From Molossus alvarezi (taxonomy: Eukaryota; Chordata; Mammalia; Chiroptera; Molossidae): a DNA stretch of 64,000 nt. This document shows positions 11,409 through 21,883 of this stretch, in pieces. The stretch lies in NCBI GenBank assembly GCA_037176705.1, contig CM073893.1, forward strand, positions 19,840,074 to 19,904,073, given 5' to 3'. The notes under the pieces are model-generated. The model saw nothing but the letters and a program-made list of their open reading frames with translations. It ran no database searches and was not told the DNA's origin. Positions within the stretch are counted from its first letter, which is position 1; each line of letters opens with the position of its first letter. A program made the position numbers and the translations under genes.

Positions 11409-12124
11409 AGATAGAAAGAAAGATTGTATTTAGTGAAACTAAAATTCAACACCAGCACTCAATTTTGACACAAATGCCAAACTGGTGAAGTCCAACTTAA
11501 TGAGGCTCTGCCATGCCTGTTAGTAGGCTTGAAGTGTTTGTTCCTTTTAATAAGTCCTTCCTCCATTTCCACTTCCAACACAGTTTTTTTCTACAACAGT
11601 ATCTTAATTAGCAGTATCTGTCTCCATATTATACAGGTATGCTTTTTCAACCTTGGATAGAATAATGTGCCTTTGAATAATAGGAACTTAAATTCATAGG
11701 GTTCAATGTGGTGTGCTTTCCTTGTCCCTGAGTATGAAGTGCTGGCTTTTTCACGCAGTCGTGGCTGTGCTTCGCATACCCACCGCCCCCATCCTTAGCC
11801 ATCGCAGTGAGAGAAGAATTAGAGCAAGAATACACTTAGTTTAGAAGAAGAAAAAAATTAGCAGATGTCCCTTTCTCAAATCCTAAGGTGTTTGGGGCCA
11901 AGCGATTATTTCTGTGTATATTTATAACTGTATATACAACTTTGCAAGTAGCTTTTTAACCTAGTAGGGGAGAAAACCATAGCTACTCCTTGCAGTCCTT
12001 GGTTCCAGGGCTTTACCTGGTTTTCTAGTCCATTGCTGCCAGATCTTCCTGGGTTTTTAAACTAAGGCCTCCCAGCTCACATGGACTACCACTTAGTATA
12101 GCTAAAGTCCAAAGGGACTTAAAA
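11409..12124. other. Unique sequence
   Basis: I see no gene or repeat that I can name. Confidence 0.3.
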
Positions 12125-12262
12125 ATTTTTATTGCAGTAAAATATGCATACCATAAAATTTACCATCATAGCCATTTTTAAGTGTATAGTTCAGTGTTAT
12201 TAAATAGATTCATAATGTCATGCAACCATCAGCACCATCCATGTCTCAAGGGAACTTTTTTT
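12125..12262 (-). mobile_element. Old L1M 3'-end fragment
   Basis: The series taccataaaatttaccat, agtgtatagttcagtg, tcatgcaaccatcagcacc is the usual reverse-oriented old L1M 3' end. It is the host sequence of the U6 copy. Confidence 0.55.
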
Positions 12263-12267
12263 TTCTT

Positions 12268-12373
12268 AAAAATATGGAACGTGTCACGAATTTGCGTGTC
12301 ATCCTTGCTGAGGGCCATGCTAATCTTCTCTATATCATTCCAATTTTAGTATATATGCTGCCGATACGAGCAC
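12268..12373 (-). pseudogene. U6 snRNA pseudogene
   Basis: The reverse complement matches U6 spliceosomal RNA along its whole length, from the gtgctcg-like 5' end to the terminal ATATTTTT. The central ACAGAGA/AGATTAGCATGG region is recognisable, as is gatgacacgcaaattcg. There are substitutions in otherwise invariant parts: the 5' loop, the ACAGAGA box (ATATAGAGA) and the 3' stem. It is probably an L1-mobilised retrocopy. gaaactttt-like sequence on both sides may be a degenerate duplication. Confidence 0.85.
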
Positions 12374-12385
12374 TCAATGAAACTT

Positions 12386-12627
12386 TTAAAAACAAACCTT
12401 TATGCCCGGCCTGTGTGGCTCAGTGGTTGAGCGTTGACCCATGCACAGGAGGTCACCAGTTCGATTCCCGGTCAAGGCACATGCCCAGATTGTGGGCTAA
12501 ATCCCCAGTGCGGGGCATGCAGGAGGTGGCCAATCGATGTTCTCTCTCATCAATGTTTCCATCTCCCTCTTCCTTTCTCTTTCTCTAAAATCAATAAAGA
12601 AAAAAAAAATTAAAAACAAACCTTTAT
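12386..12627 (+). mobile_element. VES SINE (AATCAATAAA-tail type) with 18-bp TSD
   Basis: The head gcccggcctgtgtggctcag and B box agttcgattcccgg lead into a short CT-rich middle and the aaaatcaataaa tail, without the tcctc..gagga hairpin of the other subfamily. The duplication ttaaaaacaaacctttat lies at 12386-12403 and 12610-12627. Confidence 0.95.
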
Positions 12628-12639
12628 TTTCTAACTTGT

Positions 12640-13490
12640 TCTTTGAAGTCAATGTTACCCTAATACCCGAACCAGATAAAGACATCACAAGAAAAAAAAG
12701 CTACAGATCAATATCTCTCATAAACATAGATGTAAAAGTCCTCAAAAAAAAAATTAGCAAATCAAATCCATCAATGTATTAAAAATTATATATCACCACT
12801 AAGTTGGATTAATTCCAGATATGCAAGCTTATCCAACACTTGAAAATCAATCAATGTAGTCCAACACATCAACAGACTGAAGAAGAAAAATCATATGTTC
12901 ATATTAATTGATGAAAAAGTATTAGACAAAATTGAGCACCTATATTATGATGAAAACTCTCAATAAACTAAGAACAAAGAGGCACTTTTTCAACTTGATT
13001 TAAAAAAGCATCTACAAAAATCCTATATGAACCTTCAATTTAATAATGAGAAACTGGCCCTGGCCTGTTTGGCTCAGCAGTTAGAGCGTTGGCCTGCAGT
13101 CCAGAGAGACCTGGGTTCGGTACCCGCTAAGGGCATGTACCTCAGTTGCAGTTTGTCCCCGGCCCTGGTTGGGTCGTGTGGGTGGCAACCACTCGATGTG
13201 TCCCTTTCACGTCGATGTTTCTCTCTCTCTCTCTCTCCCTCCCACTCTATCTGAACAAAAAATGGAAAAATGTCCTCAGGTGAGGATAAAAGAAAAAAAA
13301 TTTTAGTAATAATGAGAAACTGTATGCTTTCCACTTAAGATTGGGGAAAAAAAACACACTGTCCTCTTTTATCACTTTTATTTAATAACATCTTGGAAGC
13401 CCTATCTAGTGCAATAAGACAAGAAAAAGATATAACAAGTAAACAGGCTGAGAAGAATTAAAGCTCAGCTTTACTGACAAAGGTAGGTAT
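12640..13490 (+). mobile_element. Old L1 ORF2 fragment (reverse transcriptase region)
   Basis: Decayed coding sequence for the reverse transcriptase core (like [11 protein letters not shown], then [12 protein letters not shown]) can be traced, split by the Ves at 13041-13322. Confidence 0.75.
13041..13322 (+). mobile_element. Ves SINE with 16-bp TSD
   Basis: A full-length copy inserted in the old L1. The duplication taataatgagaaactg lies at 13041-13056 and 13307-13322. Confidence 0.95.
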
Positions 13491-14077
13491 TTCAAGTCTC
13501 TTTTAGAATTTATAGACTTTATTGCATATTTGTTTTATATTTTAAAGATGTTTACTCTTATTTTTAGTATTGCTTTTCTTTTATTTCTTTTGGGTTTAAT
13601 TTGCTGTTTTTTTTCCCTAGCTTCTTAAGACATAAACATAGATCATGTGGATTTTTTAATCTTTCTTCTTCTAAAATAAATATATACATTTAAAGCTATG
13701 AGTTTCCTTTTAAGCCCTGCTTTATCAGCATCAATATTTTTATTATTTAGTTTAAAATATTTTCTAATTCCACTTTAATTTTTCTTAGACCTACAAGCTA
13801 TTTAAAAATGTACTGCTTAATTTCCAAACATTTGTGGGTTTTGTAGACATCTTCCTATTATTGATTTCTAGTTTGATTCCACTGTAACCAGAGAACACAC
13901 TTAGTATGATTTCAGTTCTTTGAAATGTATTGAGACTTGCTTTATGGCCTAGCATGTGATTTTGATAAGTGTTCATATGCTCTTGAAAATGAAATGTATG
14001 TGGCAATTGCTAAGTGTAATGTTCTATATCTGTCAATTTGGTTACCTGAGTTGTTCAAATCTTTCAAACTTTGTTAG
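13491..14077 (-). mobile_element. Old L1 ORF2 fragment (endonuclease end)
   Basis: A reverse-oriented remnant. Peptide traces such as MLGHKASLNTFQRTEIILS (13791-14006) match the end of the L1 endonuclease domain. It runs opposite to the fragment on its left. Confidence 0.65.
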
Positions 14078-14359
14078 GGTTGGTGCATTTTTTTTTAATT
14101 TTTAATTTTTATGTATTAAATTATTTTTATTCAGTTTATTGAGGCAACATTGGTAAACAAAATTCCACAGGTTTTAGGTACACAATTCTACAACACATCA
14201 TCTGTATACTGTAATGTGTGTTCACCACCCCCAGTCAGGTCTCCATTCATCACCATTTATCCTCCCTGTACCCTCTTCCACCACCCCCATTGTCTGTGTC
14301 CATGAGTTTTTCCTCTTTTGCTCAATGCCTTCATTCTTCCTACAAGGTTGGTGCATTTT
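14078..14359 (-). mobile_element. Short L1 3'UTR insertion with 14-bp TSD
   Basis: About 254 bp of L1 3'UTR-like sequence in reverse orientation (poly-T side at 14088, then tattgaggcaacattgg) is flanked by ggttggtgcatttt at 14078-14091 and 14346-14359. Confidence 0.75.
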
Positions 14360-14920
14360 GATTTTGCCTTCATTACCAGGCTGTGATCTTTCTGAGGTCT
14401 CAGTCAGAAGTGTGGATGTTGCTATTCCACCTTGGTGGGCCTTGTACTCCAACCTCTGTCTCCTCAGTACTAAGCTGCTATAAGACCTGGGCTCAGCACT
14501 TTAGCCTCACAGCTGCTGCTTCCTGTTAGTGTTCTTCAGTCTGCTATGCTTGCTCAGCTTGGGAAATGGCAAACATCACAAGGGGAGATTGCCTTCTGGG
14601 TTTACTTCACTACAATTTCCTCCTCTCCAGAATGTTATCATCCAAATCCCAGATACTTTGGCAACTTTAAACTCCAATCTATCTCCTTAGCCCAGTGAAG
14701 TACAGCCATTCACTCCATTTTCCGTTCTGTGAAGTGTGCCAGGGTGAATATGGGGTTCACCTTGCTGTGCCTACCTTCTCTTCAGGGTCATCTGCATTGG
14801 TCACTCTCCCATGCCTTCAAATGGTTGTATCACATATTTTTTCTAGTTGTCAACAGTTGTTCTCAGTGACTGGAATAAAAATGTTTTCTTTTTACAATGT
14901 GGCACACTCTATATTACAAA
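14360..14920. other. Unique sequence
   Basis: No gene is recognised. The 79- to 89-codon open frames here lack features. Confidence 0.25.
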
Positions 14921-15020
14921 TAAAAAATATCTAAAAGAACTCAAGTGATTGAAATTAAAAATTACAGAAATAAAAAATATCTAAAAGAACTCAAGTGATT
15001 GAAATTAAAAATTACAGAAG
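14921..15020. repeat. Perfect 50-bp tandem duplication
   Basis: Two head-to-tail units, 14921-14970 and 14971-15020, each starting taaaaaatatctaaaagaac and ending in attacagaa. They are identical except at the last base. Confidence 0.9.
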
Positions 15021-15550
15021 TATAAACACTGATACAGATCACAGTACTCCCACCTAATCTAAGACCATCCTCAAGTGTCTGGACTTAAGCTTTCTGTTTG
15101 AATCAAATGCCCTTCCTTTCTCACCTTCAGTTTGGTTCTTTGACAAAAGCACTGTACAAAGTCAAGGTTAGGTTTCTGGACTTCTATATAAAGTTATGTG
15201 ATTATGGAAAACCCCCTTTCTTTTAACACTTTGGTTTTATTATTAATCAAGAACAATGGGCATTCACAACTGCTTAAGACTTCTCAGGAATCAGCAGGAC
15301 AAGTGCTTACCCTGTCTTCCCAACAGAGCTGGTATGAGCTCAGCTTAGGTGCGAAGGCAAGGTTCACATCCCCATAGACATGTAAGTGCCTTAACAATTT
15401 TTTGGCTCTTAGACAATTTCTTCTCCACGCTCTATTTTTATTTTCTTCCTCTAATTAGAACTGAGAATTAGACACAAATGTGATTGCTCTCTCTTCCCCC
15501 CATCTGGGTCAGATTGTCCTGCTAAAACCCTAGAATAAAAAAACATACAG
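15021..15550. other. Unique sequence
   Basis: I see no gene or repeat. Confidence 0.25.
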
Positions 15551-15811
15551 GCCCTGGCCATTTCTGCTCAGTGGTTAGAGCATGGGGGCGCCCATGGACC
15601 AAAGGGTTGTGGGTTTGATTCCCGGTCAAGGGCACATGCCTCGGTTGCTGGTTTGATTCCCAATCCCGACCCAGGGCCGTTGTGGGAGGCAACCAATAAA
15701 TAAGTCACTCTCACATTGATGTTTCTCTCTTTCTCCCTTCCTCTCTTCCACTCTATCTAAAAATTAATGGAAAAATATCCTTGGGTGAGAATTAACAAAC
15801 AAAAAAAAGAA
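15551..15811 (+). mobile_element. Ves SINE, diverged
   Basis: The head gccctggccatttctgctcag and B box gggtttgattcccgg are clear. The tail carries a decayed hairpin, tccttgggtgagaa. Confidence 0.85.
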
Positions 15812-16244
15812 CACAGGTGTTTGAGTGGGATGCTAGTTTGGGGAAAGCTGGCTGGCCAGGTAGGCCTGACCAGGATGATTCTCTGTAGACAGGCCATAGA
15901 GAAACATAAACTATCAGAAAGACTTTGATCAGTGTGAAAATTGAACAAAAAGAGCCATTTGTGTGATTCAGAAGTTGAATGACATTAAGTTGGACAGCTA
16001 GGTGGATATGTTGTTATGAGTAGAATTACCTCTTAGCCTCAATTTTTGGACCTTAGGGAAAAGGGCTTCAGTGGCACAGCCCCACTTGGCCTCTGACTAC
16101 TTTGTCTAGGCTTTATCTCTGACCAATTCCCTTTTGGTTGCCATGAACTCCTTTAGGTATTTAACCAATGTCAGTGTGGTTGGTGTCTTGCTGTCACGTC
16201 ATAATCACCTCATATGTCTGCTCAGCTGCTTCATGTGCTCAGTT
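15812..16244. other. Unique sequence
   Basis: I see no gene or repeat. Confidence 0.25.
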
Positions 16245-17824
16245 TATAGCTTGGGTTTGTTTTTGTTTTTTAATCTTTATTTTTTAAAGTATTACAGATA
16301 TCCCCTCATTTTTCCCCCATTAACTCCCTCCTCCCTGCTCTCAACCCCTCTTGTCTTCCCTAACTATTGTCTGTGTCCATTGGTTGTGCATATATGCATA
16401 TAAGTTCTTTGGTTTATCTCTTTCTGCACTTCCTATCCTCCTTCCCTCTGAGGTTTGTCAGTCTGTTCCCTACTTCCATGTCTCTTGATCTATTTTGATA
16501 GCCAACTTATTTTGCTCATTATATTCTATAAATATGTGAGATCATGTGGTACTTGTATTTCTCTGACTGGCTTATTTTGCTTAGCATAATACTCTCCAGG
16601 TCCCTCTATGTTGTCTCAAAGGGTAAAAGATCTTTCTTTCTTATAGCTGTATAGTACTCCATTGTGTAAATTTACCACAGCTTTTTTATCCACCCATCTA
16701 CTGATGGACACTTGAGCTGTTTTCAGATCTTAGCAATTGTAAATAGTGCTGCTATGAACATAGTGGAACATACATTCTTTCTGATTGGTGTTTCAGACTT
16801 CTTAAGATATATTCCAAGAAGTGGAATCACTGGGTCAAATGGCAGTTCTACTTTTAATTTTCTGAGGAAACACTATATTGTTTTCCATAGTGGTTGCACC
16901 AGTCTGCATTCCCACCAGCAGTATACTAGATTCCCCTTTTCTCCACACCCTCGCCAACACTTGTTGTTTGATGATTTGTTTATGGCAGCCATTCTGGCAG
17001 GTGAGAGGTTATACCTCATAGTCATTTTAGTTTTCATCTCTCTGGTGGTTAGTGACATTGAGAATTTTTTCATATGTCTCTTGGCCATTTGTATGTCCTA
17101 TTTAGAGAAGTGTCTATTCAGGTCCTCTGCCCACCTGCCCATTTTTAATTGTATTTTTGTCTTCCTTTCGTTGTGTTGTATGACTACTCTATATATTTTG
17201 GATATTAATCCCTTATCTGATGTATCATTGGTAAATGTGTTCTACTAGAGAGTGGGTTCCCTTTCCATTTTGATGCTGGTTTCTTTTGCCATGCAGAAGC
17301 TTTTTAGTTTGATGTGGTCCCATTTATTAATTTTTTTCTTTATTTCTTTTGCCCTAGGTGATATATTGGTAGAAATTCTGCTACCTGTGATGTCAGAGAT
17401 TTTTCTGCTTACCTTTTCTTCTAATATTTTTATGTTTTCATGACTTACATTTAAGTCTTTTATCCATTTTGAGTTTATTCTTGTGTATGGTGTAAGTTGG
17501 TGGTCTAGTTTCATTTTTTTGCATGTAGTTGTCCAATTTTCCCAGCATCATTGATAGAAGAGACTGTCTTTACTTCATTGTATGCTCTTGCCTCCTTTGT
17601 CAAATATTAGTTGAGCATAATGTCTTGGGTCAATATCTGGGTTCTCTGTTCTGTTCCATTGATCTGTATGCCTGTTTTTGTGCCAGTACCAGGCTGTTTT
17701 GATTACAAGGTTTTGTACTATAACTTAATATTTGGTATTGTGATTCCTCCCACTTTGCTCTTTTTTAAGATTGTTGTGGTTATTTGGGGTCCTTTTTTGG
17801 TTCTGTATAAACTTTGCTTTCGGT

Positions 17825-18121
17825 AGCATGGACATTTTATTTATTTATTTTTTATCCTCACCTGAGGACATTTTTGTATTTATCTTCAGGTAGAGTGGGA
17901 GGGACAGCAGGGGTGGGGTGGGGGCAGGGAAAGAGAGAGAAAAACATTGATGAGAGAGAGACACATCAACTGGTTGCCACCCACACAACCCCAATTGGGG
18001 CTGGGGACTAACCGCAACCAAGGCACGTGCCCTTAGCGGGAACTGAACCCGGGACTTTCTTGTCCACGGGTCGATGCTCTAATTGCTGAACCAAACTGGC
18101 CAGGGCAGTATGGACATTTTA
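17825..18121 (-). mobile_element. Ves SINE with 15-bp TSD, inside the old L1
   Basis: A full-length reverse copy. The duplication ag(c/t)atggacatttta lies at 17825-17839 and 18107-18121. Confidence 0.95.
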
Positions 18122-19271
18122 ATGATGTTGATTCTTCAAATCCATGAACATCATATATGCTTTCATTTTTTAATGTCTTCTTTTATTTCTTTTTTCAATG
18201 TCCTGTACTTTTCTGAGAACAGGTCTTTTAACTCCTTGGCTAAGTTTATTCCTAGATATCTTATATATTTTTTGCAATGGTAAATGAGATTAGTGTGTAA
18301 GAATGCCATTAATTTTTGGATGTTAATTTTGAATCCTGCTACTTTGCCAAATTCATTTATTAAACCTAGTAGTTTTCTGATGGAGTCTTTAGGGTTTTCT
18401 ATGATAAACAAGATTGATGAAACTTTAGCCAGACTTACCAAGAAACAGAAAGAGAGGACCAAAGTAAACAAAATCAGGGACAAAAGAGGAAAAGTAACAA
18501 CTGACACCACAGAAATACAAAGGATTATTAGAAAATACTATGAACAATTATAAGCCAGCACATTGGACAACCTAGGCAAAATGGACAAATTCCTAGAATC
18601 ATACAGTCTTCCAAAACTCAACTGGAAGAAAACATGAACAAACCAATAACAACTAAAGAAATTAAAGTAGTAATTCATAAACTCCAAACAAAAGCCTGTG
18701 TTCAGATGGCTTCACCATCTGAACAGGAATTTTACTGAACATTCAAAGAACTAACACCTATTCTCCTCAAACTATTCCAAAAAAATTCAAGAAGGAAGAC
18801 TTCCAAGCTCTTTTTATGAGGCCAGAATAATCCTAATTCCAAGACCAGATAAAGACACTACAAAGAAAGAAAATTAGAGGCCAATATCCCTGATGTACAT
18901 AGACACCAAATTCCTCAACAAAATATTAGTAAATCAGATCTGGCAATGTATTAAAAAAATTATTCACCATGACCAAGTGGGATTCATCCCAGGGATGCAA
19001 GGCTGGTACATTACTCACAAATCAATAAATGTGATACACCACAGAAACAAAATGAAAGGTAAAAATCATATGATCATATCAATAGGTGCTTAAAAAGCAT
19101 TTGAAAAAATCCAGCATCCATTTCTGATAAAAAAGCTCAGCAAAGTGGGAATAGAGGGATCATATCTCAATATAATAAAGGCCATATATGAAAAACCTAC
19201 AGCCAGCATCATCTTCAATGAACAAAAACTAAAAACATTTTCCCTAAGAACAGGCTCAAGACAAGGATATC

Positions 19272-20056
19272 CACTTTTGTCACTCTTATTCTTTTTTTTT
19301 TTTAATTAATTAATTAATTTTTGTTACAGATGTTTCTCCTATTCCCCCCACTGATTCCCTCCTCCCCCTCCCTCCCCGCCCTGTCCCCAGCTTTGTTGTC
19401 CATGTCCATTGTTCATGCATACATGCATATAAATTCTGTGGTTTATCTTCCCCTCACCCCCTGTTCTGGGGATTGTCAGTCTGTACCCCACTTCTAATCC
19501 TCAGACTATTATGTTCATTATATTCCACAAATAAGTGAGATCATATAATACTTGTCTTTCTCTGAGCATTTCTTCATATGTCTCTTGGCCATTTGTATGT
19601 CCTATTTGGAGAGGTGTCTATTCAGCTCCTCTGCCCATTTTTTAATTGGTTCTTTGTCTTCCTTTTGTTGAGTTTTATGAGCACTCTATATATATTGGAA
19701 ATTAACCCTTTATCTAATGTATCATTGGCAATGATGTTCTCCCATACAGCGGTTGCCTTTCCATTTTGATGGTTGTTTCTTTTGCTGTGCAGAAGCTTTT
19801 GAGTTTGATGCAGTCCCATGTGTTCATTTTCTCCTTTGTTTCTGTTGCCTTAGGTGATGTATCAGTGAAAATTCTGCTGTGTATGATGTCTGAAACTTTG
19901 TTGCCTACATTTTCTTCTTGGATTTTTACGGATTCACTGGTCACATTTAAGTCTTTTATCCATTTTGAGTTTATTTTTGTGTATGGTGTAAATTGATGGT
20001 CTAGTTTCATTTTTTTGCATGTAGCTGTCCAATTTTCACTTTTGCCACTCTTATTC
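19272..20056 (-). mobile_element. 5'-truncated L1 insertion with 20-bp TSD
   Basis: About 745 bp of reverse-oriented L1 3' end (3'UTR and part of ORF2 C-terminus) lies between cacttttg(t/c)cactcttattc copies at 19272-19291 and 20037-20056. An internal deletion of about 500 bp joins the end of ORF2 to the HMKKCSTS region at about 19566, again dropping the CCHC motif. Confidence 0.85.
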
Positions 20057-20116
20057 AACATAGTACTGGAAGTCTTAGCCACAGCAATCAAACAAGAAGA
20101 AAAAATAAAAAGCATC

Positions 20117-20133
20117 CAAATTGAAAAGGAGGA
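20117..20133 (+). repeat. Target-site duplication of L1-A, left copy
   Basis: The 17-bp sequence caaattgaaaaggagga is perfectly repeated at 26021-26037. Joining the two flanks restores the old L1 reading (lysine-rich stretch just before the FADD box). Confidence 0.95.
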
Positions 20134-20958
20134 GAAAAGATGGAAAAAAATGGCGGCGGAGTGAGCGGAGCTACACAGACCGTCTCCCAGAACCAAACTG
20201 GAATTACAACTATAACACAGACAAATCGACGGGAAAAACCAACAGAAAAGCAGCTTGCAAGGACCATACAACGAGGGACACCGACTCGATCCCGGTAGGC
20301 TTGCGAAGGCGCGAGACGGGGCTGGGAGCCCACGGTCGGCAGCTCGGCAGCGGTCTCAGCTGGGAGCAGCGCCCTCGGGTCACACCCCCAGGCGGCTCCA
20401 CAGCGCAGCCGGGACAGAGGCTGAAACAGCCACAGCCACTCACCTTGGGCTCCGGCAGAGGGAGGGCAGACTGGACTGGAACTGTGTCGGGACACTCGGG
20501 GTTTGGAGGGCGCTCAGAGCTTTGGCTGAGTACAGCCACACAGGACTGTGGCCACATTGCTCCTTCCCAGGGCTCTGAGGAGAGGCAGCAGCCCCTCCCT
20601 CGGAGATCCAACCCCACCCTGTGGGCCATTGAAGTGCTAATTGAGGCTCACTAACAACCAGCATCTGCCCCACCCTCGTGAAAGCCCCTTGGCTGAGCAC
20701 CAGAGGGAGTTTTTCAATCAACTGACAACCCAAAACTCATCAATTAACCTAGACTGCTAGCCTCCAGGCAAAAAGCTAGAGGATAACAGTACCTTTCCTG
20801 GACTGGCAACTTTAACCAGGAAAGTAAGACTTGACAGAGGTGTTCAACGTGGGTCTTCCCTCACTCATCTAAACACAGGAGAGGGAGCCACAAATAGCAG
20901 AACACCAACACCCACAGGGAGAACTTGACAGGCTCCAAAGCCCACAGTGATAGCCAAA
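20134..20958 (+). promoter_or_regulatory. L1-A 5'UTR / internal promoter
   Basis: 825 bp, CpG-rich in its first half. A YY1-like core AAAATGGCGGC at about 20148-20158 lies within the first 25 nt. The first ~100 nt and the last ~85 nt match the L1-B 5'UTR. The central ~600 bp does not and lacks the 131-bp tandem units. Several open frames cross the region on both strands, but none is recognisable. Confidence 0.75.
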
Positions 20959-21840
20959 ATGGTGAAACACAGAAACAGAAGCCAAATGAAAGAGCAAGAC
21001 ACCTCCACCGAAGATGAGATCAATGTGGAGCAATTAGGCATGTTAACAGAGCTAGAATTCAGAGCCATGATCTTGAGGAAGCTGAACACCATGAGTAAGG
21101 ACATAGAGACACTGAAAATAAGCCAAATGGAAATTAAAAACCAACAAGAAGAGATAAAAAATGACATATCCGAAATGAAAAACACATTGGAAGGTTTAAA
21201 AAGCAGAGTAGGGGAAGCTGAGGACCGGATCAGTGAATTAGAAGACAGGGTAGAAAAAATCAACCAATCAGAAAAACAAAAGGAAAAAACTATTAAAAAA
21301 CAGGAAGACAGCTTAAGAGAACTATGGGACAACTGGAAACGTAATAATATTCGCATCATAGGAGTCCCCGAAGAAGAAGAAAAGGAGCAAGGGATAGAGA
21401 ATATATTCAAAAAAATAGTGAGAGAAAACTTCCCTAATTTGGTGAAGGAAGAAGGCATTCAAGTTCAAGAAGCACAGAGAGTGCCAAGTAAGAAGAACCC
21501 AAACAGGCCCACACCAAGACACATAGTAATTAAAATGCCACAAATTAAAGACAAAGAGAGAATCCTAAAAGCAGCAAGAGATAAGCAACAGGTTACCTAC
21601 AAAGGGAACCCCATAAGGCTCTCAGCTGACTTCTCACAAGAAACACTACAGGCCAGAAGAGAATGGCATGAAGTAATCAAAGTCATGAAAAACAAGAATC
21701 TGAATCCAAGACTACTCTACCCAGCAAGGCTATCATTCAAAATTGAAGATCAAATAAAGAGCTTCCCAGACAAAAAAAAGCTAAGGGAATACATTAGCAC
21801 CAAACCAGCACTGCAAGAAATGTTAAAAGGACTGCTGTAA
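20959..21840 (+). CDS. L1 ORF1p, complete (293 aa)
   Basis: ORF1p forms trimers, binds L1 RNA and acts as a nucleic-acid chaperone in the L1 ribonucleoprotein. The ATG at 20959 is preferred over an upstream in-frame GTG at 20947: it has A at -3 and G at +4, and it matches the start in L1-B. Residues 1-25 are polar and basic. Residues ~30-125 form a coiled coil (KISQMEIKNQQEEIKNDISE and on). The RRM follows at ~128-215, with RNP-like strands IRIIGV (131-136) and RHIVIK (187-192). The C-terminal domain runs from ~216 to 293 and includes the conserved ARREW (232-236) and the ending LLK/GLL. At 293 aa it is shorter than the 338-aa human protein, chiefly at the N-terminus and coil. No disruption was seen. 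Confidence 0.95.
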   Translation: MVKHRNRSQMKEQDTSTEDEINVEQLGMLTELEFRAMILRKLNTMSKDIETLKISQMEIKNQQEEIKNDISEMKNTLEGLKSRVGEAEDRISELEDRVEKINQSEKQKEKTIKKQEDSLRELWDNWKRNNIRIIGVPEEEEKEQGIENIFKKIVRENFPNLVKEEGIQVQEAQRVPSKKNPNRPTPRHIVIKMPQIKDKERILKAARDKQQVTYKGNPIRLSADFSQETLQARREWHEVIKVMKNKNLNPRLLYPARLSFKIEDQIKSFPDKKKLREYISTKPALQEMLKGLL

Positions 21841-21883
21841 TTAGCAGGAGAAGAGAAGAAAAATAGAACCACACTAAACAAAA

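Noticed and set aside
12640..14077. Opposed L1 fragments as a second twin-priming inversion
   Set aside because: The order is plus then minus without an outer duplication, and the ORF2 regions do not abut. Separate old insertions are simpler.
16712..17248. 178-codon plus-strand ORF
   Set aside because: It is the antisense of decayed L1 ORF2 in the left arm of the inverted element.
20140..20298. A 52-codon sense upstream ORF at the very start of the L1-A 5'UTR, whose peptide partly matches a frame in L1-B
   Set aside because: The match simply follows nucleotide homology of the 5' ends. L1-B lacks the start codon in that frame, so there is no evidence for a translated uORF.
20210..20629. A 139-codon antisense ORF in the L1-A 5'UTR, possible analogue of primate ORF0
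   Set aside because: The region is GC-rich and open in several frames on both strands. There is no similarity to known ORF0 and no counterpart in L1-B.
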